From positions 62,001 through 126,000 of the forward strand of contig SIBR01000004.1 of assembly GCA_009695065.1 (NCBI GenBank): 64,000 nucleotides of DNA. Direction: 5' to 3'. The first letter of the stretch is position 1. Each line of letters begins with the position of its first letter. Under the pieces are notes generated by a model that searched no databases, had not been told where the DNA came from, and worked only from the letters and a program-made list of their open reading frames with translations. This document shows, one piece after another, positions 26,341-36,079 of the stretch. Source of the DNA: Opitutus sp. (GTDB taxonomy: Bacteria; Verrucomicrobiota; Verrucomicrobiae; Opitutales; Opitutaceae). Both the position numbers and the translations under genes were made by a program.

Positions 26341-27896
26341 GGTTTTGCCAGCGCGAGCTCCGGATCATAAAGCGCAAATGCGAGGCGGCGTGAGCCTGGG
26401 GCCTGGCTCTCCGGCACCGGTTCCGCGGGAGTGGAAAACTCCGCTGTCGCGCGTCCCGCCGCGACCTGAAGCTCGACCGTATGACGTGAAAGCGTGGTCG
26501 TGATCTCGGCCCGGCCGATTTCTCGGCCTTGCTGAAGGATGGTTATCGTTCGTGGAGCCAGGCTCCGTAATGCGAACGTGAGTCGGAGCTTTGCGTCGGT
26601 TTTCGGCCAGGTCTCGATCGCGACGGTGGCCTGTTGCCCTCTGGCCCAAAGCCAGGCGTGTCGGCCGTGCGCCTCGCGGCCGGACCAGCCTTCGCCGGCG
26701 GTTGCCATCACCGCCAGCCCGGATTGTCGCAACGCTGCGACCTCACGTGGATTCGAAGGCATGTCGCGCAGGGTCAGCAGGCCGGCGAAGACGCTGAGAT
26801 TGCCGAGGAGCAGCCATGCGAACGATGCGCGCGAGCGGTGGGCCTGCACGTTGAACGCGAGACTCAGCGGGAGCAGGACGCGCGTCGCGGCGCCCGGGAA
26901 CCCCTCCCATACCGCCGTGCCGAGGCACAGCATCAACCCGGTGTAAGCGGCGCCGATGCGCCACCAGCGATCCGCGGGATCGCGCCGCACCACAAAAAAT
27001 GCCGCCTGCACTGTGAGGCCAAGCGTCGCGAGCAGGGTCGTCCATGCGAGCGGCCGATCGTCGACGGTCGAAAAAGCCTCGATCACGGCGTGCCACTTTT
27101 CGAGCAAGCCCGTGCCGGGCCAGGTGAAGTTGGACCAACCCTGATCGGCGGGACCGGCGCGCCAGCGCACGTAGGCCAGCCATGCGCCGAGGGGGACGGC
27201 GACCACGAGACCGCGGGCGACGTTCTTTTTCGAGAACCACGGTGACTGGCACAGTCCCGCCACGGCGAGCAACGCGGTTTCGCGGGCGAGGCCCGCGGCG
27301 GCGAGCCCGGCAGCGGCCAGGCGTCCACGCCCGCACTCGGCGGCCAACAACGCGCCCGCCAGGATTCCCAGGGCGACCAGATCGGTCAGGGCGAGGCGGA
27401 CGCTGCCGAGCGCGCCGGCGGAAAAAAGTACGCCGGCCCACGCAATCCACCCACGAAGGTCGCGGACTTCGAGCAACCGCCAGAGCACGGCGGCGAGGGC
27501 GAGCCAGGCTGCGACATTGAGCAACGCATAGGTGTGAATGATCGCCGCCGGCTGGCCTGCGCCCAGCAGCCACGCGAGCGCCGGCGGCAGGATGCGGCGG
27601 GCGCGATACGCAAAGTTGTCCATGGCCGGCGGCAGCGCGGGATCGCGTAGGGTAGGATCCTGGGCGATCTGCGCATAGTAGAGTCCGTCGTAGCCGCCGG
27701 TGTCGGGATGCACGTAGACGGGCAGTTCGCGAAACGCGGCGATCTTCACCCCGTCGTTCGAGGCATCGAGCTGGAAAAGCGCGGTGAATCCGTAGACCGG
27801 ATGCCAGAAGCGCGCGACGAGTCCCAGGAATACGACGACCGCGACGATTCCGGCGGCGCGCACCTGCCAGCGGGGAGACGGAGCGACAGGAGTCAT
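26337..27896 (-). CDS. Polytopic membrane protein, GT-C-like, with C-terminal beta-sandwich
   Basis: Inner-membrane protein of 519 aa. The start is set at MTPVAPSP because its ATG overlaps the stop of the upstream gene (ATGA). About nine to ten membrane spans fill residues 14-395. An N-terminal periplasmic loop carries ASNDGVKIAAFRELP and DTGGYDGLYYAQIAQDP, in the position of the acidic first loop of GT-C enzymes. The final 100 residues leave the membrane and form beta strands (LRLTFALRSLAPRTITILQ). It is a paralogue of the protein at 29511-31118: both have GYDGxYYxQ, IDN/MDNxxYRARR and GxGQPA blocks in order. The donor is probably a polyprenyl-phosphate sugar, by inference. Confidence 0.75.
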   Translation of the reverse strand: MTPVAPSPRWQVRAAGIVAVVVFLGLVARFWHPVYGFTALFQLDASNDGVKIAAFRELPVYVHPDTGGYDGLYYAQIAQDPTLRDPALPPAMDNFAYRARRILPPALAWLLGAGQPAAIIHTYALLNVAAWLALAAVLWRLLEVRDLRGWIAWAGVLFSAGALGSVRLALTDLVALGILAGALLAAECGRGRLAAAGLAAAGLARETALLAVAGLCQSPWFSKKNVARGLVVAVPLGAWLAYVRWRAGPADQGWSNFTWPGTGLLEKWHAVIEAFSTVDDRPLAWTTLLATLGLTVQAAFFVVRRDPADRWWRIGAAYTGLMLCLGTAVWEGFPGAATRVLLPLSLAFNVQAHRSRASFAWLLLGNLSVFAGLLTLRDMPSNPREVAALRQSGLAVMATAGEGWSGREAHGRHAWLWARGQQATVAIETWPKTDAKLRLTFALRSLAPRTITILQQGREIGRAEITTTLSRHTVELQVAAGRATAEFSTPAEPVPESQAPGSRRLAFALYDPELALAKP

Positions 27897-29401
27897 TTCG
27901 CGGCGGTGGGGCGGGCGTCTTGCAGTTGCCAAAGGCCGACGTTGGCGACGGTGCTCAGGCGGATCCAATCGCCGGGGCAGTGCTTGCGGAGCGCTTCCGC
28001 CTCCTCCCAATCGAAGATCAGGGCGAAGATCGGGCGGGCGGCGGCGCGGGCAAGCGCGGCGTAGCGGGCGAATGCGGGCGCTTCGATTTGATCGTAACGC
28101 AGCACGGCGTTTTCGTTGTAATAGTAGAGCGCGCCGCTGAAAGCGCAGGCGGCGACCAAGGCGTCCTTGGGGAGCCGAGTGCGGGCGACGACGGCCGCAT
28201 CGGCGTAGGCCTGTTCGTAGCGCGGAACGAGGAAAACATTGAGATGGCGGGTCCAGGCCCAGCCGTTGGCGATGGCCCAGACGGCGAGTGCCGCCGCGGC
28301 CACGGCCTGGAGGCGGGGCGAATGACGGGTCAGGTGGTCAACCCCAAGCAGGGCGGCGAGGAGGAGGGCGGGCACCGCGGGGAGGATGAAACGCAGACAC
28401 CACCATACTTCATGCGAGACTTCGTAGAACGCGTAGAGCCCGGTGATGGCGCCGAAGGCGAGAGCGAGGGCGAGCAGTTCGCGCCAACGGTCGGAACGCG
28501 CGAGCGCGGCAAATGGGAGTGCGAGCACGACGGCGGGCAGGAGCAGGGCGAGCCATTTCGCGAAATGCAGGGCGGTGGGGGCGCCGTAAGAAAGGGCGAA
28601 GGCGGAGAAGATGTCGCCGTAGCCGGAACGGAAGACGCTGCCGTAAAGCGAGTGATTGTAGAAGGCGAGCCACGCCGCGCCGGGGATGCCGCCCACGGTG
28701 AAAAGAGCGAGGCGGCGCATGTCGCCACCCAGCAGGACGAGGAGCGCGGGCGCGAAGAGAAGATTCGTCGGACGCACCAGCACGGCGAATGCGAAGGCAG
28801 CGCCCACGGCGAGGGCCCACGTGCGGTGTTGCCGGGACCGGAGCGCGGCGTACCACGCGGCCAGTGTCACGGTGGTGGCAAGGGTGTCGCTCAGCGGCTG
28901 CAGCGATGTAAAAAGGAAAACTGGAAACGTCGCCAGGATCGTCGCGCCGGCGATGGCCAGCGGGGGCCCGAGCCCGAGTTCGCGGGCCGACGCATAGCAG
29001 AGCCACACGGCGCCCAGGGCGGCGAGCACGGCGATCGCGAGGGGGCCGGCATCCCAGCCGAGCAGGCTGCCCGCGAGCGCCAGCAGAAGCGGAAGTCCGG
29101 TGGGGTAGGTGGGGGCGTAGCGGGGCTCGGCGGCATAGGCCGTGAAGCCCAGCGGATGAAAGTGCGACCGTTCGATTTGTCCGGGGGCGCCGAACTCGGC
29201 GGGCACGCGCATGTCGACGAGGAACTGCCCGGCGGCGAAAATCCGGGCGCTGTTGAGATACCCCGAAGAGTCGGAGCCGCCGGCGACCGTTTTGGCGGTG
29301 AGCGCGATAAAAAGAGCGTAGGCGGCGAGGGCAAGCCAGCCCATCCTCGTGAGCCAGTGCGACGCGGTGGACGCGGCGGCGGGGGGATTCGGATTTGACA
29401 T
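27893..29401 (-). CDS. Polytopic GT39/ArnT-like membrane glycosyltransferase
   Basis: Inner-membrane protein of 502 aa, started at the ATG of MSNPNPPAA (29401); an earlier start would reach into the divergent gene's leader. About eleven hydrophobic spans. The first loop has GGSDSSGYLNSARIFAAG, an acidic motif where GT-C enzymes bind metal or donor phosphate, and ERSHFHPLGF and YPTGLPLLLALAG typical of dolichyl-phosphate-mannose transferase relatives. A soluble C-terminal part (last 110 residues) contains NENAVLRYDQIEAPAFARY. First gene of the operon with 26337-27896 and the GT4 gene; divergent from 29511. Confidence 0.78.
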   Translation of the reverse strand: MSNPNPPAAASTASHWLTRMGWLALAAYALFIALTAKTVAGGSDSSGYLNSARIFAAGQFLVDMRVPAEFGAPGQIERSHFHPLGFTAYAAEPRYAPTYPTGLPLLLALAGSLLGWDAGPLAIAVLAALGAVWLCYASARELGLGPPLAIAGATILATFPVFLFTSLQPLSDTLATTVTLAAWYAALRSRQHRTWALAVGAAFAFAVLVRPTNLLFAPALLVLLGGDMRRLALFTVGGIPGAAWLAFYNHSLYGSVFRSGYGDIFSAFALSYGAPTALHFAKWLALLLPAVVLALPFAALARSDRWRELLALALAFGAITGLYAFYEVSHEVWWCLRFILPAVPALLLAALLGVDHLTRHSPRLQAVAAAALAVWAIANGWAWTRHLNVFLVPRYEQAYADAAVVARTRLPKDALVAACAFSGALYYYNENAVLRYDQIEAPAFARYAALARAAARPIFALIFDWEEAEALRKHCPGDWIRLSTVANVGLWQLQDARPTAAK

Positions 29402-29510
29402 GGTACGCTCGCGTTCTGTGATGCGGCAAACTGCCTGTGACAATTTTGGAAGACAAGCGCCCGCGTTGCCGCGGTTTGCCCACGCTGGTGCCGGGAGCGC
29501 AGCGGGCGCA

Positions 29511-31118
29511 ATGAACGCGCCCGTGACGCCGGCCCGGGGTGGGGTTCTCCAGCGACTGTTCGGCGCAAGGATCCGCGTGGCATTCCTGCTCTGCACGGTG
29601 GGCTTCGCGTGGGCGGTGGGGCAATTTTATCAACCCACGACCGGTTTCACGAGCCTGCTAATAATCGGCGACGCGATGGAGGCGAACCAGGTGACCCGCC
29701 TGCGCGAGGTGCCGCACTACCGTTACAAGGACTCCGTTGGCTACGATGGCGCCTACTACGTCCAGCTCGCGCTGTATCCGTTGCTCGACAATCCCGAGTT
29801 GAGCCAGGCCATCGACAACCTGCCCTACCGGGCGCGCCGCGTGCTTTTCGGCTGGGTGGCCTGGCTGCTGGGTTTGGGGCAGCCGGCGTGGGTCGTCCAG
29901 GCCCAGGCGTTGCTCAACGTCCTTTGCTGGTTCGCGCTGGCGTGGGTCTTGTTGCGCTGGTTTCCGCCGACGACGGGGGGGGATTTTTTGCGCTGGTTTG
30001 GCATCCTGTTCTCGCATGGGGTCTGCATGAGTGCGCGCGATGCCCTCGTCGATGGGCCGGCCCTGCTGCTCGTGGCGCTGGCGATGGCGTGGATCGAGGA
30101 CGGTCGGCGGGGACGCGCCGTAGCGATGCTGGCGCTGGGCGGACTCGGGAAGGAAACGAGCCTGCTCGCGGTGACGGGCTTCGCGGATGGGTTGGGGCGC
30201 GCGCCCCGGCGCGCGTGGGCGCGATTGGCCGGGCTCGGTCTCGTGGTCGCCCTGCCGCTGGCGGTTTGGATCGGATACGTGCGTTGGAAATTCGGTCCGG
30301 TCGCCGATCTGGGATACGGCAATTTCACTCTGCCGCTGACCGGGCTCGCGGAAAAATGGGGTGCGGCCTTGAGCGACCTCACTGACGACAGCCGGTCGTT
30401 CATGATTTGGGCCACCTTCCTCGCGGTGCTGGGCGTCACGGTGCAGATGATCTTTATCCTGGCCCGGTGGCGGCCGCGCGAACTCTGGTGGCGGGTCGGG
30501 GCCAGCTTTGCGGGGATGGCGGTCTTCCTCTCCAAGCCGGTGTGGGAGGGTTATCCCGGCGCGTTTACCCGGGTGCTGTTGCCGCTGGCGCTGGCCTTCA
30601 ATCTCCTCGTGCCGCGTGGCCGCGCCTGGCTGCCGGTGCTCATCGCCGGAAACCTGAGTGTGCTGGCTGGGTTCAACGAATTCTCCCCACCGGCCCGGGA
30701 ATTTTTCCAGGTGCACGGCGACTCCGCGATCGTGGCGCAGCTGCAGGTCCGGGCCGACGGCTGGCACGGCTTGGAGAACGCGGGGGGGCGCCGGTGGCGT
30801 TGGTGCGCGGGATCGTCGGTTTTGGTCGTGCGCAATCAATCCGACCGCGCCGTGGCGCTTACATTCAGTGGAAAATTGCGGGGCGAGCGGGCGGGTCGGG
30901 CCCTGCGCATTGCGATCGGGACGCAGACGCTGTGGTCGGGGGTGTTGACCGAGGACCGCGTGGAGGCCGGCTTTGGCTGCGTGGTGCCGCCGGGCGAGAC
31001 GACGCTCGTCTTCACCACCGACCGGCCGCCGAATTTCATCGGGGTCGATCCGCGTCTGCTGGCCTTCAGCCTGACGAATTTGGCCATCGTCGTGGCGCCG
31101 GTTTCCGGCCAACGCTGA
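29511..31118 (+). CDS. Polytopic membrane protein, GT-C-like, paralogue of the gene at 26337-27896
   Basis: 535-aa membrane protein starting at the ATG of MNAPVTPARGG. It has ten or so spans, with the first periplasmic loop carrying GDAMEANQVTRLREVPHYRYKD and SVGYDGAYYVQLALYP. These match its paralogue across the divergent promoter region, which suggests duplication and inversion within the cluster. After the last span a soluble tail from about residue 400 begins QVRADGWHGLENAGGRRWRW and continues as beta strands with VLVVRNQSDRAVALTFSG. A similar tail is seen in several other membrane proteins here. It is followed 7 bp later by a methyltransferase gene on the same strand. Confidence 0.75.
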   Translation: MNAPVTPARGGVLQRLFGARIRVAFLLCTVGFAWAVGQFYQPTTGFTSLLIIGDAMEANQVTRLREVPHYRYKDSVGYDGAYYVQLALYPLLDNPELSQAIDNLPYRARRVLFGWVAWLLGLGQPAWVVQAQALLNVLCWFALAWVLLRWFPPTTGGDFLRWFGILFSHGVCMSARDALVDGPALLLVALAMAWIEDGRRGRAVAMLALGGLGKETSLLAVTGFADGLGRAPRRAWARLAGLGLVVALPLAVWIGYVRWKFGPVADLGYGNFTLPLTGLAEKWGAALSDLTDDSRSFMIWATFLAVLGVTVQMIFILARWRPRELWWRVGASFAGMAVFLSKPVWEGYPGAFTRVLLPLALAFNLLVPRGRAWLPVLIAGNLSVLAGFNEFSPPAREFFQVHGDSAIVAQLQVRADGWHGLENAGGRRWRWCAGSSVLVVRNQSDRAVALTFSGKLRGERAGRALRIAIGTQTLWSGVLTEDRVEAGFGCVVPPGETTLVFTTDRPPNFIGVDPRLLAFSLTNLAIVVAPVSGQR

Positions 31119-31124
31119 AGTGGC

Positions 31125-32090
31125 ATGGGTTTCGGCATTCGAGATATTCTGCGGTGGTTTCCGGATTTCCGGCGGCTGGAAAGACACAACGCGCGCTTGC
31201 GGGCGCAGGTGGAGGAGGTGGAGCGGGAGCGGGAGCGGGAACGGGCGCGATACGCGGAATGGATGCGCTTCTCGCCGCCGGGACATTTCTATTCGCCCTT
31301 GCCGTCGGGCGAGGAAATCGCGGACGCCTACGCGCGCGGTGGTTTCGGCCCGCCCTTTGCCGCCGTGGATCTGAACGAGGCGGGGCAGTTTGCGCGGCTG
31401 GAAAAATTCGCCGCGTATTACGCGGAACAGCCGTTTCCGGAGCAACCGGTCGCGGGCCGGCGCTTCCATCTGGATAACTCCTCTTACGGACACTACGACG
31501 CGATCATGCTCTACGGCATGCTGCGCGAGGCGGCCCCGCGCCGCATCATCGAGGTCGGCTCGGGCTTCAGTTCCGCGGCGATGCTGGATCTCAACGAGCT
31601 CGTGCTCGACGGTGGCGTGGCGTTTACCTTCATCGATCCGGACATGACGCGGCTGCGTCCGCTTTTGCGGCCCGAGGATCTCACCCGGTGCACGTTGATC
31701 GAGCGCCGCGTGCAGGAAGTGCCGCTCGAAATTTTCGCGCAGCTGGAGGAAAACGACGTGCTGTTCATCGACTCGTCGCACGTGAGCAAGATTGGCAGCG
31801 ACGTGAACCGGCTGTTCTTCGACGTGCTGCCGGCGCTGGCGCCCGGGGTGCTCGTCCACATTCACGACGTGGCGGGCAATCTCGAATATCCGCGGGACTG
31901 GCTCGAAGAGGGGCGCGCGTGGAACGAGCAGTATCTGTTACGTGCGTTCCTGATGAACAACGCGGCGTATCGCGTCGAGTTGTTCACGGCCTGGCTGTGG
32001 AACCAAAAACTCGATTTCATCCGCGAGCACATGCCGCTCTGCGCCCGTGGCGGTGGCGGGCAGATGTGGCTGCGGAAGCTGGCGCGCTAA
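31125..32090 (+). CDS. Class I SAM-dependent methyltransferase (Methyltransf_24 type)
   Basis: Soluble enzyme of 321 aa. It begins with a charged coiled-coil segment (RAQVEEVERERERERARYAE, residues about 27-46). A methyltransferase core follows: motif I RIIEVGSGFSSAAML, FTFIDPDMTRLR at the acid loop, and NDVLFIDSSHVSKIGSDVN, then HIHDVAG. This subgroup is common in polysaccharide and cephalosporin-hydroxylase-like clusters, where it methylates sugars. Only 6 bp separate it from the membrane protein gene, so the two are co-transcribed. Confidence 0.85.
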   Translation: MGFGIRDILRWFPDFRRLERHNARLRAQVEEVERERERERARYAEWMRFSPPGHFYSPLPSGEEIADAYARGGFGPPFAAVDLNEAGQFARLEKFAAYYAEQPFPEQPVAGRRFHLDNSSYGHYDAIMLYGMLREAAPRRIIEVGSGFSSAAMLDLNELVLDGGVAFTFIDPDMTRLRPLLRPEDLTRCTLIERRVQEVPLEIFAQLEENDVLFIDSSHVSKIGSDVNRLFFDVLPALAPGVLVHIHDVAGNLEYPRDWLEEGRAWNEQYLLRAFLMNNAAYRVELFTAWLWNQKLDFIREHMPLCARGGGGQMWLRKLAR

Positions 32091-32118
32091 CACCGGGCGG
32101 GCGCGAAGAGCTGTCTGA

Positions 32119-33804
32119 TCAGAACCCGGCGATCGCCTCAAGCCGGCGGCGGTAGCGGGCGCCGATCACGGCCGGAGCGAAACGGGCCTCGATCGTGGCG
32201 CGCGCGGCAGCGCCGAGCCGGGCGCCGAGCGTGCGATCGGCGAAGAGCCGGGTCATGTGCTCCGCGGCGTGCGCCACATCGGGATCGGCCCACGTGGAGC
32301 CTTTGGCGTAGGGTCCGTGATTCTGTTCGAGCGTGACGAGGTTCGCCCGGACGGGGCAGCCGTTGTCCGGGGTGACGAACTCGGCGGGAGCCGACCAGTC
32401 GGTGGAGATCACCGGCTTGGCGAGAAACATGGCCTCGGCGATCGCGAGCCCGAAACCCTCGGAGCGGTGCAGCGAGACGAAGCAGTCGCACGCGGCCTCC
32501 AAGGCATAGATGTCGGCTCGCGACAGCGTTTCGGTCAGCAGCACCGTGCCCGGCAGATCGCGCACGCTTTGTTGCAGCGCGGCAAAATCCGCGTCGTTGC
32601 CCGCGACGTTCTGGACCTTGATCACCAGCGCGGCTCCGCGGCCCGCCAGTCCGGAACGGCGGAAGGCCTCGATGGCGGCGCGGGGATTTTTGCGCGCAGA
32701 ATAGGAATTAAGGTCGAAGAGCGTGAGAAAAAGAAACGCGGCGGCGGGCAGCCCGAGGCGGGCGCGGAGTTGGGCGGTGCTTTCGGCGGGGCGCGGAAAG
32801 CCGATCGCGTGCGGCATGGTCAGCACCGGCACCGGAGACTTCATCGCGAGCGCGGCGGCGGTGAAATCGCTGGGACACCAGACTTCGTCGTAGTAGTCGA
32901 AGCTCGGCACCCAAGCGTCGGGAAACTCGGGCAGCTCCCACGCAAAATAGGCGATGTTGTATTTGCCGGCGCGGAAGCCCGCGCCGTGGTGGTGGTCGAG
33001 GTCGCGCGACGCGGGCGGATCGAGGTGGACGACGTTGACGTCGTGCGGATTCGTCTCCTCCAAGCGCGAGGCGTAGGTCGGGTCGCCGAGCCGGTTTTTG
33101 CAGGAGAGCTTGAGCGGCACGAGTGCGACGGGAATGCCGGTGGCATCGGCCGCGCGCACCATGCAGCGCGCCGATTCTCCGACGCCGAGGTCGGCGGTGA
33201 GAAAGCCGGCCACGTTCAGGCCGAGTTTGGCGTGGCGGCGGACATAGCTCAACGAGAGCGGGGCGTCGCGCTGCGAGAAATCGAAAAGGGTTTCGCCCTC
33301 GGCGGTGGCGAGGGTCAGGAGCCGCAACTGGCGGTTCTTATTCTGGGCGCGAAAGCGCTGCCACGCGCCAAGCCCCGTGACGCGGCCGAGCCACGCGAGC
33401 AGATCGGTGCCGGCGACACCGTGAAGGCGCAGTGCAATCACGACGCTTTGGGCCGCGGGCAGCGGGATCTCGAGCTGCCAGGGGCCGGGGGCCGGTGAGG
33501 CCAGCGTTGCCACCACGCGACCGTTTACCGCCACGGTGAGGCCGGGCGAGCCGGTCTCAAGGCCCCGGGCCGCCGGATGCGGGCGGACCTCGCCGCGCAA
33601 GAGCAGCCCGCGGGTGCCGGCGAGCGGAGGCAGGTGCAATCTCCCGTTTTCCCGAATCCACGCGGAGTCGGGGGCGAACTCGTCGAAGTAAATGCCGCGG
33701 TAGGCGGAAAAGCGCCGGGAAACAGCGCCGCCGGAAGGCGTGGAGACGGTGCGCATGCGTTGGACCGCCCAGCGAAGGGCCCGGCCCCGGGGTTGGCAAA
33801 ACAT
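32119..33804 (-). CDS. GT4 glycosyltransferase with N-terminal beta-sandwich
   Basis: Protein of 561 aa. The first 160 residues form a beta-rich module, with LLLRGEVRPHPAARG and LTVAVNGRVVATLASPAP as strands. It resembles the lectin-like tails of the nearby membrane proteins, here placed at the N-terminus. From about residue 195 a GT-B transferase follows: LNVAGFLTADLGVGESARCM, YNIAYFAWELPEFP, EVWCPSDFTAAAL, FDLNSYSARKNPRAAIEAF and HRSEGFGLAIAEAMFLAKPV (Ex7E). The start (ATG at 33804) could also be the later ATG of MRTVST. It is divergent from the gene at 33908. Confidence 0.86.
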   Translation of the reverse strand: MFCQPRGRALRWAVQRMRTVSTPSGGAVSRRFSAYRGIYFDEFAPDSAWIRENGRLHLPPLAGTRGLLLRGEVRPHPAARGLETGSPGLTVAVNGRVVATLASPAPGPWQLEIPLPAAQSVVIALRLHGVAGTDLLAWLGRVTGLGAWQRFRAQNKNRQLRLLTLATAEGETLFDFSQRDAPLSLSYVRRHAKLGLNVAGFLTADLGVGESARCMVRAADATGIPVALVPLKLSCKNRLGDPTYASRLEETNPHDVNVVHLDPPASRDLDHHHGAGFRAGKYNIAYFAWELPEFPDAWVPSFDYYDEVWCPSDFTAAALAMKSPVPVLTMPHAIGFPRPAESTAQLRARLGLPAAAFLFLTLFDLNSYSARKNPRAAIEAFRRSGLAGRGAALVIKVQNVAGNDADFAALQQSVRDLPGTVLLTETLSRADIYALEAACDCFVSLHRSEGFGLAIAEAMFLAKPVISTDWSAPAEFVTPDNGCPVRANLVTLEQNHGPYAKGSTWADPDVAHAAEHMTRLFADRTLGARLGAAARATIEARFAPAVIGARYRRRLEAIAGF

Positions 33805-33907
33805 TACGGGCGGGTCGCTGTCGTCCCCGGTGGCGTCTAGCGGTTCAGTCGGTCCACGGCACCGGGAAATTGCAGCTTGCCGGGAGTCGCGTGGACGCGT
33901 TTTAAAG

Positions 33908-36079
33908 ATGGAGCTTCTACGTCATCGAGATACCCCTCTCGTGCAACCCCAACCCTTGGTTAGATTTTTTGCGGCGATCGCCGCGCACTGGCGCGTCGGC
34001 TTGCTCAGTGCTCTTACCGCCGTCGTGTGGGTGGCGCATTACGACCGCTGGACGCTGGAAAGCTGGTCCCTGCCGACGAATTACCGTGGCGACGCGTTGG
34101 AAATCCTGACGCGCATCCAGGCGGCGTCAGAGGGCGACCTGGTGCCTTTTCACCCGCAGACCGTTTTGCGGCTCGGGATGCCTTTCGGTGCGGACTGGAG
34201 CGCCTATCCCTCGTCGGATTTGCTCCTGATCTGGGGGCTGGGTCGCGTGGCCAGAGTGGTGGGGGTGTTTCCGACGGCGAATCTGGCGATGTTGCTGGCG
34301 GCGGTCATCGGCGCGCTGGCTTTCTACGGCTGTGCACGCTGGCTGCGCGCACGATGGGAGTGGGCATTTGCCACGGCGCTGCTTTTCGCCTTCACGTATC
34401 AGACTTTTCATCGCGGGCTCCCGCACTTGTTTTTCCTGTTTTCGTGGACGGTGCCGCTCGCCTTGCTGGCGTCGGGGATCGTGGCATCGAGCCGGCGGGT
34501 GGGGTGGCGGAAGGGAAGCGGTGCATTTTGCCTCGGCACGGCCGCGGTGATCGGCATCAGCAATCCGTATATGCTCTTCCTGTTTCTGCAGTTGCTCGGG
34601 TGGGCGCTGATCGCGCAATGGATCGGACCGCGTCGGCGGGAGAACATCCAGATCGGGCTGGTCGCGCTGGCCGTGGCGGTGGCGGCCTTTTTCATCGTCG
34701 AGTCTCATGTCTGGCTTTTCGCCTCGGATACGGCGGCGGCTTCGCCGTTGGAGCGAAGTTACGGTGGCACGGAGCGCTACGCCTTGAAAGCGATCGAACT
34801 GCTGCTGCCGGGGGCGGGTCATCGTTGGGACGTGTTCGCATTTCTGGGCAACCGGTACCTGCGCTGGTCGGAATGGCGCGGCGGCGAGGCATCTTTTCCT
34901 TATCTTGGCATGGTGGGCATCGCGGGGTTGGGTTGCCTGGGCTATGCCGCCTTGCGCGCGATCTGGCGCCGGCGGCGTATTCCCGGGCTGGCCCTGCCGG
35001 TCGGATGGGTGCTGGCCTTTGCCTCATTGGGTGCGGGGACGAACATCATCGCGTTTTTCACCGGTCTGTTCCTGTTTCGCGCCTCCAACCGGTTCAGCGT
35101 TTTCGTTTCGGCAGTGGTACTCCTCTTTCTCGCGGCCCGACTGGCGCGCTGGTCGCAGGCGCGGCCGGCGTGGTTGAGCCTGGCCGCCGCCGCTTTGCTG
35201 GCGGCGTTCGGCCTGGCGGACCAGTTGCCCCGGGCGCCGGGACCGGCTGAGCAAGTCCGGATTGCCCGGCTGATCGATACGGATCGTGAACTCGGCCGGA
35301 TGCTGAAAGGCAAACTCGCGCCCGGGGCGATGGTGTTTCAACTGCCCGTGTTGATGTTTCCCGAGGCACCGGTCCTGCACCAGCTCCACGACTACGAACA
35401 TTTCCGGCCGTATCTGGCGACCCGGTCGTTGCGATTCAGCTATGGCGAGCTAAAGGGGAGTCGCGGTCGCTGGCAGCGCGATATGGAGGGATTGCCCACG
35501 GCGGAACTGGTGCGGCGACTGGAGAGCTATGGGTTTTCCGCCTTGTATTTAAACCGGAACGGTTTCGCGGACCGCGGTGAAAAAGTGCTGGCGGAGCTGA
35601 CGACGATCGGACGGACCCGCCGGATTGAAGGGGCCCTGGGTGAGCAGGTGGTCGTGCTGCTGCAGCCGGCCTCGAAATGGGAGATGCCGGTGGCGCGCCG
35701 GTTGACCTTTGGGCACGGCTGGCACAAAGCCCGGGTCGGCGAGCCCCGATGGGCCTATGGGCCCGCGGCCTTCTCCTACCACAACCCTCACCCGCGCCCG
35801 ATGAAAACCAAAGTGCACTTGGTGATGAGCGCCGTGGAACCGCGCAATGTCGTCTTCCGTTTAAATCGCGGTGAGCGCATCGAGCGAACGATCGGTGGCA
35901 CTCAACGCGAAATTATTCTAACGGTCACTCTGCGCCCGGGCTTCAACCGGTTCGACGTCGAATCGCGGGAGCCGGCTTTGCGGTTGTCGAACGAACGCGA
36001 TCAACTGCGATCCTTTGCCGTGCACGAAAGCACCGTGGAAGCCGTCGCGGAGCCGCACGTGGGCGCGGTCAAGGGATAG
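33908..36079 (+). CDS. Large polytopic membrane protein with C-terminal beta domain
   Basis: Inner-membrane protein of 723 aa. About eleven spans over residues 18-450, with NYRGDALEILTRIQAASEG in the first loop (Asp at a GT-C-like position) and FHRGLPHLFFLFSWTVPLALLA. The second half is soluble and contains MVFQLPVLMFPEAP and FGHGWHKARVGEPRWAYGP, then strands up to the end. This resembles YfhO-type and other GT-C membrane proteins, but no specific family is certain. The start is the ATG at 33908, because earlier starts would overlap the divergent GT gene. Codon use is ordinary. Confidence 0.72.
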   Translation: MELLRHRDTPLVQPQPLVRFFAAIAAHWRVGLLSALTAVVWVAHYDRWTLESWSLPTNYRGDALEILTRIQAASEGDLVPFHPQTVLRLGMPFGADWSAYPSSDLLLIWGLGRVARVVGVFPTANLAMLLAAVIGALAFYGCARWLRARWEWAFATALLFAFTYQTFHRGLPHLFFLFSWTVPLALLASGIVASSRRVGWRKGSGAFCLGTAAVIGISNPYMLFLFLQLLGWALIAQWIGPRRRENIQIGLVALAVAVAAFFIVESHVWLFASDTAAASPLERSYGGTERYALKAIELLLPGAGHRWDVFAFLGNRYLRWSEWRGGEASFPYLGMVGIAGLGCLGYAALRAIWRRRRIPGLALPVGWVLAFASLGAGTNIIAFFTGLFLFRASNRFSVFVSAVVLLFLAARLARWSQARPAWLSLAAAALLAAFGLADQLPRAPGPAEQVRIARLIDTDRELGRMLKGKLAPGAMVFQLPVLMFPEAPVLHQLHDYEHFRPYLATRSLRFSYGELKGSRGRWQRDMEGLPTAELVRRLESYGFSALYLNRNGFADRGEKVLAELTTIGRTRRIEGALGEQVVVLLQPASKWEMPVARRLTFGHGWHKARVGEPRWAYGPAAFSYHNPHPRPMKTKVHLVMSAVEPRNVVFRLNRGERIERTIGGTQREIILTVTLRPGFNRFDVESREPALRLSNERDQLRSFAVHESTVEAVAEPHVGAVKG

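Noticed and set aside
27920..29398. 492-codon plus-strand open frame.
   Set aside because: Antisense of the GT39-like gene; Gly/Glu/Arg-rich composition with no domain.
29658..31865. 735-codon minus-strand open frame.
   Set aside because: Antisense shadow of the membrane protein and methyltransferase genes in GC-rich DNA.
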